Part shown: positions 18,044 to 26,231 of the stretch, one piece after another | Numbering within the stretch: the first letter of the stretch is position 1 | Layout of the letters: each line of letters starts with the position of its first letter | NCBI RefSeq assembly: GCF_041270065.1 | Contig: NZ_CP065958.1 | Location: 2,108,001 to 2,172,000 of the forward strand | Length of the DNA stretch: 64,000 nucleotides | Direction: 5' to 3' | Source of the DNA: Streptomyces fradiae | GTDB lineage: Bacteria > Actinomycetota > Actinomycetes > Streptomycetales > Streptomycetaceae | Notes under the pieces: generated by a model | The model's database searches: none | What the model saw: the letters and a program-made list of their open reading frames with translations, nothing else | Told to the model about the DNA's origin: nothing | Program-made: the position numbers and the translations under genes

Positions 18044-18049
18044 ACCCGC

Positions 18050-18055
18050 TAGCGT
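18050..18055 (+). promoter_or_regulatory. -10 element of a leaderless promoter (AsnC-type gene)
   Basis: TAGCGT ends seven bases before ATG 18063, and no SD is present, so the transcript probably starts at the start codon. Confidence 0.45.
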
Positions 18056-18062
18056 GCGGAAC

Positions 18063-19046
18063 ATGCCCGTACTCGACGACCTCGACCGCGGCCTGATCCA
18101 CGCCCTCCACGTGGACGCCCGGGCCCCTTTCACCCTCGTCGCCGAGGTCCTCGGCTCCTCCACCCAGACCGTCGTACGCCGCTACCGCCGGCTCCGCGCC
18201 GAGGGCGGGCTTCGCGTGGTGGCCCTGCCGGACCCGCGCAGCGCCGGCACCCACCAGTGGTTCCTGCGGCTGACGGCCGCGACCCGTACCGCTCACGACC
18301 TCGCCGTCGCGCTGGCCCGCCGCCCCGACACCTCGTGGGTGCGGCTGACCTCCGGGGGCACCGAGATCGTCGCGATCGTGCACGCCCCGCCGAGCGGCCC
18401 GGACGCCCACTCGCTCCTGCTGCGCGACATCCCGCGCACCGCCGGCATCACCGCCGTCTCCGCGCACTATCTGCTGCACACCTACCTCGGCGGGCCCACC
18501 CCCTGGCGCGGCCGGCTCGGCACGCTCAGCCCCGAGCAGGAGGCCCGACTGCGGGCCGGGCACCCGGGACCGGCCGTGGACCCGGCCGCGGACCCGGAGC
18601 CGTACCCGCTGGGCGAGGCCGACCGCCGGCTGCTGGCCGCGCTGCGGGAGGACGCCCGCGCCCCGTACGCGGAGCTGGCCGCCGCGACCGGCACCACGCC
18701 GGCCACCGTCGCCCGCCGGCTGACCGAACTGCGGGTGCGCGGCGCCCTGTTCTTCGACATCGACATCGAGCCGGCCGTGCTCGGTGTCACCGTCTCCGCG
18801 CTGCTGTGGATGCAGGTCGCCCCGAGCCGGCTCGACGAGGTCGCCACGGCCCTGGCCGGGCATGCCGAGCTCGCGGTCGTCGCGGCGACCACCGGTCCGA
18901 CGAACCTGGTCGCGCACGCCCTGTGCTCGGACGCCGAGGCCCTGCACCACTACCTGACCCGGCGCCTCGCCCTGGACGCGATCACCCGGATCGAGACGGC
19001 GCCCGTGCTCCGTACGTACAAGGCCGCCGCCACCCTGCGCGGCTGA
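18063..19046 (+). CDS. Tandem (double-length) Lrp/AsnC-family regulator
   Basis: A 327-residue regulator with two AsnC-type units in one chain. The first helix-turn-helix is DDLDRGLIHALHVDARAPFT with TQTVVRRYRRL; the second starts near residue 185 at DRRLLAALREDARAPYAELA with TPATVARRLTEL. Each is followed by an alpha/beta ligand-type domain. ATG 18063 is used rather than GTG 18054. It faces the MFS gene across a 92-base region with repeated sequence elements and probably regulates that pump and itself. Confidence 0.88.
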   Translation: MPVLDDLDRGLIHALHVDARAPFTLVAEVLGSSTQTVVRRYRRLRAEGGLRVVALPDPRSAGTHQWFLRLTAATRTAHDLAVALARRPDTSWVRLTSGGTEIVAIVHAPPSGPDAHSLLLRDIPRTAGITAVSAHYLLHTYLGGPTPWRGRLGTLSPEQEARLRAGHPGPAVDPAADPEPYPLGEADRRLLAALREDARAPYAELAAATGTTPATVARRLTELRVRGALFFDIDIEPAVLGVTVSALLWMQVAPSRLDEVATALAGHAELAVVAATTGPTNLVAHALCSDAEALHHYLTRRLALDAITRIETAPVLRTYKAAATLRG

Positions 19047-19065
19047 GGACAGCATGATGGGGGGC

Positions 19066-20034
19066 ATGCGTGCCGCCCGCCTGATCAAGCTGGTCCTGCT
19101 GCTCCAGTCCCGGCCGTCGATGACGGCCGCCGAACTCGCCGCCGAGCTGGAGGTGTCGGAGCGGACCATCACCCGGGACGCCCTGGCGCTCTCGGAGGCG
19201 GGGGTGCCGGTGTACGCGGACCGGGGGCGGGCCGGCGGGTACCGCCTTGTCGGCGGCTACCGGACGCGCCTGACCGGCCTCGCCCGCGGAGAGGCGGAGG
19301 CGCTGTTCCTGTCCGGGCTGCCGGGGGCGCTGCGGGACCTGGGGCTCGCGGACGCGGCCTCGGCGGCCCGCCTGAAGGTGTCGGCGGCGCTGCTGCCCTC
19401 GCTGCGGGACGCGCCGGAGGCGGTGGGGCGGCGCTTCCACCTGGACGCGCCCGCCTGGTTCCAGGAGCCGGAGACGCCGGAGCTGCTCGCGCCGGTGGCG
19501 GAGGCGGTGTGGGGCGACCTGCCGGTCCGGGCCCGCTACCGGCGGGGCGACGGCGAGGTGACGCGGGAGCTCGCACCGTACGGTCTCGTCCTGAAGGCCG
19601 GCGTCTGGTACGTGTGCGCCCGGGCCGGCTCCTCGTACCGCACCTACCGGGTGGACCGGTTCACCGAGGTGGCGGTGGGCGAGGAGCCCTTCGAGCGCGA
19701 TCCGGACTTCGATCTGGCGGCGTTCTGGAACGAGCGGTCGGCCCAGTTCGCGCGCTCGCTGCTGCGTGCGGAGGTGGTGCTGCGGCTGACGGAGGCGGGG
19801 GCGCGGCGGCTGCCGTACGTGACGGACCGCGCGGCGGCCGGCGAGGCGGTGGCGGCGGGGGTGACCGAGACGGACGGCCGGCTGCGGGTGGTGCTGCCGG
19901 TGGAGAACGAGGAGGTGGCCTTCGGGCAGCTCCTCGGGCTCGGCCCGGAGGTGGAGGTGGTGGCCCCGGACGGCCTGCGCGAGCGGTTCGCGGCGGCCGC
20001 CCGGGCGATGGCCGAGCGCTATCGGGCGGTCTAG
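19066..20034 (+). CDS. YafY-type HTH/WYL-domain transcriptional regulator
   Basis: A 322-residue regulator. ATG 19066 (MRAARLIKL) has GGGGGG as SD; ATGs at 19054 and 19057 are possible but lack one. The N-terminus is an HTH_11 winged helix (MTAAELAAELEVSERTITRD, AGVPVYADRGRAGGYRL). A WYL domain follows (RYRRGDGEVTRELAPYGLVL, GVWYVCARAG) and a C-terminal WCX region (PYVTDRAAAGE). WYL domains bind ligands or nucleic acids. The stop shares the CTAG at 20031-20034 with the convergent SDR gene. Confidence 0.9.
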   Translation: MRAARLIKLVLLLQSRPSMTAAELAAELEVSERTITRDALALSEAGVPVYADRGRAGGYRLVGGYRTRLTGLARGEAEALFLSGLPGALRDLGLADAASAARLKVSAALLPSLRDAPEAVGRRFHLDAPAWFQEPETPELLAPVAEAVWGDLPVRARYRRGDGEVTRELAPYGLVLKAGVWYVCARAGSSYRTYRVDRFTEVAVGEEPFERDPDFDLAAFWNERSAQFARSLLRAEVVLRLTEAGARRLPYVTDRAAAGEAVAAGVTETDGRLRVVLPVENEEVAFGQLLGLGPEVEVVAPDGLRERFAAAARAMAERYRAV

Positions 20035-20990
20035 CGGTAGTCCGCCGGGTCCGTGTCCGGGTGGGTCTCCTTGGCGAGCAGGAAGCCCCAGGCGTCGGGC
20101 CGCGAGCCGTCCGCGTCGGTGAAGCCGTACTCCCGGGCGAGCCGTCCGCTGTCCAGGGACTGCCCGTTCCAGCGGGCCCGGTCGGGGTCGGCGGCGAGGG
20201 CGGCGACCGCCCGTCCGACGTAGACGGGGGACTCGGAGACGGCGAAGTCGGGGACCTTGTCGGTGGCCTCGCGCCAGTTCTCCTCGGTGACGCCGAAGCC
20301 CGCGAGCATCTGCTCGGAGCGCAGCCAGCCGGGGCTGACGGAGACGGCGGTGCCGGCGGAGTCCGCGAGCTCCTTGGCGAGGCCGAAGGCCATCCGGATG
20401 GGGGCGTTCTTGGCGAGGTCGTAGAAGAGGTTCTCGCGGAACCGGGTGCCGTTGTACGCGGTGGTGCCGTCGGTGACCTCGACGACCAGGCCGCCGGGGT
20501 GACGGGTGAGCAGCGGGAGGGCGGTGTGGGAGGTGATGAGGTGTGTCTTCACGCCGAGTTCGAGCATGCGCAGGCCGTCGGCGAGGTCGATCTCCCAGGT
20601 CTTCTTGCCGAAGGAGGAGCCGATGAGGTGTTCGCCGCCCCACACGTCGTTGACGAGGACGTCGAGCCGGCCGCGCTCGCGGTCGATCCGCTCGACCAGG
20701 GCGCGGACCTGATCCTCCTCCAGGTGGTCGGTGGGGACGGCGACGCCCTCGCCGCCGGCGGCGGTGACGAGCTCGGCGGTCTGCTCGATGGTCTCGGTGC
20801 CGCGGCCGACCTCGCTGACCCGGTCGCGGGTGGTGCGGCCGGTGACATAGACGGTGGCTCCGGCGGCGCCGAGCTGGACGGCGATGGCGCGTCCGGCGCC
20901 CCGGGTGGCGCCGGCGACGAGGGCGATCCGGCCCGCGAGGGGCTTGCTGTCGGTGTTCTCCGGGTTCTCCGTGGTGTTCTCGGTGGTCAT
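20031..20990 (-). CDS. Short-chain dehydrogenase/reductase
   Basis: A 319-residue NAD(P)-dependent oxidoreductase. Starting at ATG 20990, the Rossmann motif is VAGATRGAGRAIAVQL and the catalytic Tyr-Lys pair is in FYDLAKNAP (YXXXK). The usual NAG motif is replaced by VLVNDVWGGE, and a C-terminal extension of about 60 residues ends KETHPDTDPADYR, as in the SDR group near human DHRS1. Substrate unknown. The gene is convergent with the WYL regulator and divergent from the DUF4240 gene. Confidence 0.85.
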   Translation of the reverse strand: MTTENTTENPENTDSKPLAGRIALVAGATRGAGRAIAVQLGAAGATVYVTGRTTRDRVSEVGRGTETIEQTAELVTAAGGEGVAVPTDHLEEDQVRALVERIDRERGRLDVLVNDVWGGEHLIGSSFGKKTWEIDLADGLRMLELGVKTHLITSHTALPLLTRHPGGLVVEVTDGTTAYNGTRFRENLFYDLAKNAPIRMAFGLAKELADSAGTAVSVSPGWLRSEQMLAGFGVTEENWREATDKVPDFAVSESPVYVGRAVAALAADPDRARWNGQSLDSGRLAREYGFTDADGSRPDAWGFLLAKETHPDTDPADYR

Positions 20991-21009
20991 GCGAGCAGCC
21001 TGGCAGGGA

Positions 21010-21033
21010 AATCCGACATCTTCTGTCCGGATT
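21010..21033. promoter_or_regulatory. Inverted repeat in the SDR/DUF4240 divergent region
   Basis: AATCCGACA (21010-21018) and TGTCCGGATT (21024-21033) form a nearly perfect inverted repeat with one extra base. It is placed to control both divergent genes. No regulator can be named. Confidence 0.35.
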
Positions 21034-21086
21034 GATTTCAGCCGATTCCGGGTGCGTCGCCCGGCGGCACGCACGATGCTTGTCCC

Positions 21087-21611
21087 GTGATGGACGAGAC
21101 GGAGTTCTGGGAGATCATCGACTCCACCCGGGAGCGCGCCGAGGGCGACCCGGAGGAGCACGCCGACCTGCTCGTGGAGCGCCTCACCCGGCTCGACCCG
21201 GACTCCGTGGTGGACTTCGCCCGGCATTTCGAGGCCCGCTACAACCGCGCCTTCACCTGGGAGCTGTGGGGTGCGGCCGCCGTGCTGCTCGACGGTGCGG
21301 CGGACGACACCTTCGACTGGTTCCGCTGCTGGCTGATCGGCCAGGGGCGGGAGGTCTTCGAGGGCGCGGTGCACGATCCGGACGCGCTGGCGGAGCTCCT
21401 TGAGGACTTCGATCCGGAGATCGACGGGGACGGCGAGGAGCTGGGCTTCGCGGCGGACGAGGCGTACGAGGGACTGACCGGCGGCGAGACGCCCGAGCTG
21501 GGCATTCCGCCGCAGGGCGCGGAGCCGCTGGGCACGCCGTTCGACCTGGACGACGACGGCGTGCTCGCGGCCCGCTTCCCGCGCCTGTGGGCCCGCTTCG
21601 GCCCCGGCTGA
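21087..21611 (+). CDS. DUF4240 domain protein
   Basis: A 174-residue acidic cytosolic protein of unknown function. The N-terminal MDETEFWEIIDSTRE and FARHFEARYNRAFTWELWGA are typical of DUF4240, found often in Streptomyces. The start is GTG 21087 (or ATG 21090): the hexamer GATGCT ends six bases before the GTG, suggesting a leaderless transcript. The C-terminus ends DDGVLAARFPRLWARFG. Confidence 0.8.
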   Translation: MMDETEFWEIIDSTRERAEGDPEEHADLLVERLTRLDPDSVVDFARHFEARYNRAFTWELWGAAAVLLDGAADDTFDWFRCWLIGQGREVFEGAVHDPDALAELLEDFDPEIDGDGEELGFAADEAYEGLTGGETPELGIPPQGAEPLGTPFDLDDDGVLAARFPRLWARFGPG

Positions 21612-21644
21612 GAGGCCCCCGCTCGGCAGCGCTCGGGGCGTACG

Positions 21645-22439
21645 TCAGAAGTGCGTGCCGCCGTCGATGCGTATCTCGGTGCCGGTGATGAACTTCCCGT
21701 CCTCGGAGGCGAGCATCGCGACGACGCCGGCGACGGTCTCGGGGCCGGCGAAGCCCTGGCCGAGGGCGGGGGCCAGCTTGGCGAAGAGCGACCAGTCGGT
21801 GTCCTCGGGCAGGCCGGGGCCCTGGGACTGCTTGGACTCGCCGGAGCCGTCGGTCATACCGGAGGAGATGGAGCCGGGCTGGACGGCGGTGAAGCGGATG
21901 CCCTGCTTGGCGTACTCGGCGGCGAGCGCGTGGGTCATGGACTGGATGCCGCCCTTGCTGGCCGCGTAGGCCGCCATGTAGGGGTGGGCGAACATCGCCG
22001 AGGTGGAGGAGAAGTTGACGACGGCGGAGCCGTTGCCCTCCAGGAGCGCCGGTATGGCCTGCCGGATCATCAGGAACGTACCGGTGAGGTTGATCCGCAG
22101 GACCTGCTCGAAGGAGTCGAGGGTGGTCTCGTGGGTGTGCGCGGAGCGCAGGATGCCCGCCGCGTTGACCAGCACGTCAAGGCCGCCGAGGGTCTCGACG
22201 GCGGCGGCGACGCCCGCGCGCACGGAGCTCTCGTCGCCGATGTTCACGACGAGCGTGGTGAGGCGGTCGGCGTCGGCTCCCGCCTTGGCGACGGTGTCCT
22301 TGAGGCCGTCTTCGCTGATGTCGGCGGCGACGACGCGCCCGCCCTCGGCCAGCATGCGCAGGACGGTGGCCTGGCCGATGCCGGAGCCGCCGCCGGTGAC
22401 GAGTGCGCGGCGTCCCTCGTAACGGGTCAGCTGATTCAT
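21645..22439 (-). CDS. Short-chain dehydrogenase/reductase, TetR-linked
   Basis: A 264-residue classical SDR. It has the cofactor motif TGGGSGIGQ, the structural NAAGIL motif, and the active-site Tyr-Lys in YAASKGG; the C-terminus EIRIDGGTHF is characteristic. It probably oxidises or reduces a small alcohol or ketone with NAD(P). It diverges from a TetR gene with a clear palindrome between them, so it is probably the target of that repressor. Confidence 0.92.
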   Translation of the reverse strand: MNQLTRYEGRRALVTGGGSGIGQATVLRMLAEGGRVVAADISEDGLKDTVAKAGADADRLTTLVVNIGDESSVRAGVAAAVETLGGLDVLVNAAGILRSAHTHETTLDSFEQVLRINLTGTFLMIRQAIPALLEGNGSAVVNFSSTSAMFAHPYMAAYAASKGGIQSMTHALAAEYAKQGIRFTAVQPGSISSGMTDGSGESKQSQGPGLPEDTDWSLFAKLAPALGQGFAGPETVAGVVAMLASEDGKFITGTEIRIDGGTHF

Positions 22440-22504
22440 GACGACAACCTCTCGATCTCACACTTTCCAGGGTACTGACCACCGTACGCCTAAGTGGCAC
22501 GATT

Positions 22505-22535
22505 TGCCATAGCTGCATGGAGTGCATTTCTGGCA
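22505..22535. promoter_or_regulatory. TetR operator candidate
   Basis: A 31-bp dyad: TGCCA-N4-TGCA, five central bases, TGCA-N4-TGGCA. Both half-sites match perfectly at all nine defined positions. It lies between the divergent SDR and TetR genes and just upstream of the TetR -10. Confidence 0.7.
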
Positions 22536-22545
22536 GGCGCGGGCG

Positions 22546-22551
22546 TACGCT
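22546..22551 (+). promoter_or_regulatory. -10 element of a leaderless promoter (TetR gene)
   Basis: TACGCT ends six bases before GTG 22558; no SD is present. Confidence 0.5.
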
Positions 22552-22557
22552 GGTCGC

Positions 22558-23202
22558 GTGAGCACCAAGCCCCCCTCCCTGACGGAGCGCCGCAAGGCCG
22601 CCACCCAGCTCGACATCGCCCGTGCGGCGGCCGAGCTGTTCACCGAGCGCGGGCCGGACGACACCACCGCCGAGGACATCGCCCAGCGGGCCGGGGTCGC
22701 CCTGCGCACCTTCTACCGCTACTTCCGCTCCAAGCAGGACGCCGTCGCCCCGCTGCTCGCGGGCGGCGCCGACCGCTGGCGCGCCGAGCTCGCCGCCGCC
22801 GGACCGGGCACCGCCGTGCCCACCGCCCTGGAGCGGTCCATCGCCGACTCACTGGCCGCCGCGGACACCGAGGCCGAGGAGGGCCTGCGCTGGACCCGCG
22901 GGCTGCTGCGCGCGGCCGAGCACGACCCGGCCCTGCGGGCCGTCTGGTACCGGGTCAACCAGGAGTCCGAGGACCGGCTGCGCGCGGTGCTCGCCGAGCT
23001 GGCGGGCCCCGGCACCGACCCCTTGGAGCTGCGGCTCGCGGCCGCGGCGGCCACCGACGCGATCCGGATCGCCCTGGAGACCTGGGCCGAGACCGACGCC
23101 CCGGTGCACGGCCCCGGCTCGCCGGCCGACCTGGCGGTGCGCTGCCTGCGCGAACTCATGGGCGGGATGCGGCTCCTCGCGCCCGGTTCAGGGGAGGAGT
23201 GA
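22558..23202 (+). CDS. TetR-family repressor
   Basis: A 214-residue regulator. GTG 22558 (VSTKPPSLTERRKAA) is favoured over ATG 22522, because the latter lies within the operator-like palindrome and upstream of the -10. The HTH reads TAEDIAQRAGVALRTFYRYF, with the preceding helix AAAELFTERGPDDT. The C-terminal ligand domain is helical and unspecific. Expected to repress the divergent SDR and itself. Its 3' end overlaps the convergent GNAT gene by 15 bases. Confidence 0.92.
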   Translation: MSTKPPSLTERRKAATQLDIARAAAELFTERGPDDTTAEDIAQRAGVALRTFYRYFRSKQDAVAPLLAGGADRWRAELAAAGPGTAVPTALERSIADSLAAADTEAEEGLRWTRGLLRAAEHDPALRAVWYRVNQESEDRLRAVLAELAGPGTDPLELRLAAAAATDAIRIALETWAETDAPVHGPGSPADLAVRCLRELMGGMRLLAPGSGEE

Positions 23203-23715
23203 GCGCCCCATCAGGACGTCGTCCACATACCCGCCGGCCAGGAAGAACTCGCCCGGCAGCACGCCCTCGACCGCGAAGCCCTCGCTCTCGTAGAGCGCCC
23301 GGGCCGGGGCGTTGTGGCCGAGTACGCGGAGGGTGATGCGCCGGGCGCCCTCGGCCCGGGCCCGGTCCATGGCGGCGCGCAGCAGGGTGCGGGCCACGCC
23401 CCGGCCGCGGGCGGACTCGGCGACGGCGAGGCCCTGGATCTGGCGGACGTGGGCGTTGCAGGCCATCGGGGTGGGCGGGACGAGGCGGAGGTAGCCGAGC
23501 ACCCCGGCCTCCTCGGACTCCGCCACCAGGTAGTGCGCGGGCAGGTGCCGCTCGTCGAAGAACGGCTCCCCGGCCTCGGGCGCCGGCAGCACGGCGTGCA
23601 GGGGCGACCAGGTGGACCGGTCGAGCGCGGCGAGGGCGGGCTCGTCGGCGGGCGTCGCGGCGCGGACCCGTATCTCCGGGCGCTCCAGGTGTCGCGGTGT
23701 CTCCGGCACGATCAT
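23188..23715 (-). CDS. GNAT-family N-acetyltransferase
   Basis: A 175-residue acetyl-CoA-dependent acyltransferase. The CoA-binding motif A is IQGLAVAESARGRGVARTLL, and the C-terminal motif B is LGHNAPARALYESEGFAVEG. ATG 23715 is chosen; GTG 23724 adds three residues. CACAGT ends seven bases before the ATG, so it may be leaderless. The acceptor is unknown. Confidence 0.88.
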   Translation of the reverse strand: MIVPETPRHLERPEIRVRAATPADEPALAALDRSTWSPLHAVLPAPEAGEPFFDERHLPAHYLVAESEEAGVLGYLRLVPPTPMACNAHVRQIQGLAVAESARGRGVARTLLRAAMDRARAEGARRITLRVLGHNAPARALYESEGFAVEGVLPGEFFLAGGYVDDVLMGRSLLP

Positions 23716-23762
23716 GCGGGCCACTGTGCCATGGCAGGACCCGGGAGGGGCAGGATGGCGGT

Positions 23763-24671
23763 ATGAAGCGACAGACTCGCCAGCGCATCGCCGTCACCGG
23801 CGCGTCCGGGCTCATCGGCGCCGCCCTCGTGCGCTCCCTGCGCGCCGACGGCCACGAGGTCCTGCGGCTCGTCCGCCGCCCTGCCGTCCTGGCCGACGAG
23901 GTCGAATGGGACCCGGCCCGGCTGTACGTGGACACCGCGGGCCTGGTCGGGGTCGACGCGGTCGTGCACCTGGCGGGCGCGGGCGTCGGCGAGCGGCGCT
24001 GGAACGACGCGTACAAGAAGGAGATCCGGGACAGCCGGGTGCTCGGCACCCGGGCGATCGCCGAGGCCCTGGCCTCGCTCGCCGACCCGCCCGAGGTCCT
24101 GGTCTGCGGCACCGCCCTCGGCTACTACGGCGACACCGGCACCCGCGCGGTCGACGAGAGCGCGCCCGCCGGCGAGGGCTTCCTCCCTGAGGTGTGCGTG
24201 GACTGGGAGGCCGCGGCGGCGCCCGCCGAGGCGGCCGGGATCCGCGTCGCGTACGCCCGTACCGGTCTGGTGGTGGCCCGTCAGGGCGGCGCCTGGGGGC
24301 GGCTCTTCCCGCTGTTCCGCGCCGGGCTGGGCGGGCGGATGGGCGACGGGCGCCAGTACTGGAGCTTCATCTCGCTGCACGACGAGGTCGCGGCCCTGCG
24401 CCATCTCGTCGACACCCCGGCCGCGTCCGGTCCGGTGAACCTGACGGCGCCCGAGCCGGTCACCAACCGCGAGGTGACGGCGGCGATGGGGCGGGTGCTG
24501 CGCCGCCCGGCCGTCCTCCACGTACCGGCGCCCGCTCTGCGGGTGGCGCTCGGGGAGTTCGCCGCGGATGTGCTCGGCAGTCAGCGGGTGCTGCCGGGGC
24601 GCCTGTTGGAGACCGGTTTCGACTTCGCCTTCCCGACGATCGACGAGGCGGTGCGGGCCGCCGCCCGCTGA
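23763..24671 (+). CDS. TIGR01777-family NAD-dependent epimerase-like protein
   Basis: A 302-residue atypical SDR (SDR39U1/YfcH group). The N-terminal nucleotide motif is VTGASGLIGAALV; family blocks include VVHLAGAGVGERRW, ALGYYGDTG, ARTGLVV, WSFISLHDEV and VNLTAPEPVTNREV. The C-terminal DUF1731 region ends LETGFDFAFPTIDEAV. Biochemical function of the family is poorly defined. ATG 23763 follows GGCAGG. The 195-base gap to the next gene shows nothing certain. Confidence 0.9.
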   Translation: MKRQTRQRIAVTGASGLIGAALVRSLRADGHEVLRLVRRPAVLADEVEWDPARLYVDTAGLVGVDAVVHLAGAGVGERRWNDAYKKEIRDSRVLGTRAIAEALASLADPPEVLVCGTALGYYGDTGTRAVDESAPAGEGFLPEVCVDWEAAAAPAEAAGIRVAYARTGLVVARQGGAWGRLFPLFRAGLGGRMGDGRQYWSFISLHDEVAALRHLVDTPAASGPVNLTAPEPVTNREVTAAMGRVLRRPAVLHVPAPALRVALGEFAADVLGSQRVLPGRLLETGFDFAFPTIDEAVRAAAR

Positions 24672-24866
24672 CGAACCGCCACCCTCCCTTCACCCGCGCG
24701 CCTTCCCGGTGTGCTCCCGGGTGTGCTCCCCCGTGCTGCGTGCACCCCGTCGCGCGCGGCTGCCCGCCGCGGGAGCGCTCCCTAGTCTCGTGCCGAACGA
24801 GGGCATTCCGGGGGCCCGTTGGGGGCATAGGCCTCCCACAAGCCGCGCCGACCTGGGGAGGGGCAC

Positions 24867-26189
24867 GTGCTCAACAACGCGGACGTCGTCGTCGTAGGAG
24901 CCGGGATCGCGGGTCTCGCGACCGCTCATCAGCTGACCGCGGCCGGTCTCTCGGTCACGGTCCTGGAGGCCGCGCCGCAGGTCGGCGGCCGGATGGCGAC
25001 CGACACCGTCGACGGCTTCCGGCTCGACCGGGTCGGGCCGCTGTTCACCGCGCCGGAGGTCGCGGGCGTGCCGCTGCGCCCGTTCGCCCCGGGGGTGCTC
25101 GTGCACAGCGACGGGCGCTGCGCCCGCTGGGGGGCGCCGCACACACCGTGGGGCACGGGCCCCTGGGGCACGGGGGGCGTACGGGGCCTGGGAGGCGGCG
25201 TACGGAGCCTGGGGGGCGCGCGCGGTATGGCGCGCGCCCTCGCGGGCGCCCCCCGGAACCCCGCCGTCTCGCTCGACCAGGCGCGCCTGGGGGCCTCGCT
25301 GGTACGGCTCGCCACCACGCCCGCCCAGCGGATCCTCACCCGTACGGAGCGCACCGCGCAGGAGGCCCTGTCGGCCCGGCTGCCCGCCCGTACCGTGCAG
25401 GGGGTGCTGCGCCCGCTGCTCGCCGCGCTGCTCGGCGATCCGGACCTGTCGACCTCCAGCCGGCGCGCGGACCTCGCACTGCGCTCCTTCGCACGCGGCC
25501 GGCTCGGGGTGCCGGAGGGCGGGTCGGGCGCGCTGGTGGCGCGGCTCGCGGCGGCGCTGCCGCCGGGCACGGTCCGTACCGGCGTCCGGGTCACCGACGC
25601 GTCGATCTCGCGGGTGACGACGGCGGAGCACGGGGTGTTCGGCTGCCGCGCGGTGGTCGTGGCGACGGACGGCCGGACGGCGGCGGAGCTGCTGCCCGGG
25701 CTGCGGGTGCCGGAGTACCACGCGGCGACCGTCCTGCACCACACGGCGCCGGCCGCCCCGACGGCGGACCCGGTGCTGATCCTGGAGTCCGACCCCGGCG
25801 GCCCGGTGGCGCACACGGCGGTGATGAGCGCGGTCGACCCGGGCCGCGCGCCGGACGGCCGGGTCCTGATCACCTCAGTCGTCCTCGGCACGCCTCCCGA
25901 CGACACCGAGCGGCGGGTCCGCAAGCACCTGGCGACGCTGTACGGGGTCTCCACGGACGACTGGGAGCTGCTGGCCCTGCGCCACACCCCGCACGCCCAC
26001 CCGTCCCTGCGCCCGCCCTTCGACCCCGAGCGCCCCGTCCGGCTCCTCGCCGGCCTCTACGTCTGCGGCGCCCACCGCGGCACCGGCACCCCCTTCGGCG
26101 CCCTGACGACGGCCCGCAGGACGGCGACGGCGCTGCTCTCGGACCTGGGGATGCGCCGGGAAACGCCCACGGAGGCGAAGGCGGCCTAG
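24867..26189 (+). CDS. FAD-dependent amine-oxidase/phytoene-desaturase-like oxidoreductase
   Basis: A 440-residue flavoprotein starting at GTG 24867 after GGGGAGGGG. The dinucleotide fold is VVVGAGIAGLATAHQL, followed by EAAPQVGGRMATDTVDGF, the GG doublet of the FAD amine oxidase superfamily. The C-terminal FAD contact is GLYVCGAHRGTGTPFGAL. A Gly/Trp/Arg-rich low-complexity stretch (about residues 90-125, with PWGTGPWGTGGVRGLGG) interrupts the fold. The substrate cannot be inferred, and no carotenoid genes are nearby. Confidence 0.82.
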   Translation: MLNNADVVVVGAGIAGLATAHQLTAAGLSVTVLEAAPQVGGRMATDTVDGFRLDRVGPLFTAPEVAGVPLRPFAPGVLVHSDGRCARWGAPHTPWGTGPWGTGGVRGLGGGVRSLGGARGMARALAGAPRNPAVSLDQARLGASLVRLATTPAQRILTRTERTAQEALSARLPARTVQGVLRPLLAALLGDPDLSTSSRRADLALRSFARGRLGVPEGGSGALVARLAAALPPGTVRTGVRVTDASISRVTTAEHGVFGCRAVVVATDGRTAAELLPGLRVPEYHAATVLHHTAPAAPTADPVLILESDPGGPVAHTAVMSAVDPGRAPDGRVLITSVVLGTPPDDTERRVRKHLATLYGVSTDDWELLALRHTPHAHPSLRPPFDPERPVRLLAGLYVCGAHRGTGTPFGALTTARRTATALLSDLGMRRETPTEAKAA

Positions 26190-26221
26190 GGCCTGTCCGG
26201 CGGATCAAGGCCGGACAGGCC
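26190..26221. terminator. Terminator between convergent FAD and TPR-regulator genes
   Basis: GGCCTGTCCGGC (26190-26201) and GCCGGACAGGCC (26210-26221) form a perfect 12-bp stem with an eight-base loop directly after the TAG. Confidence 0.85.
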
Positions 26222-26231
26222 ACTAGAGGGG

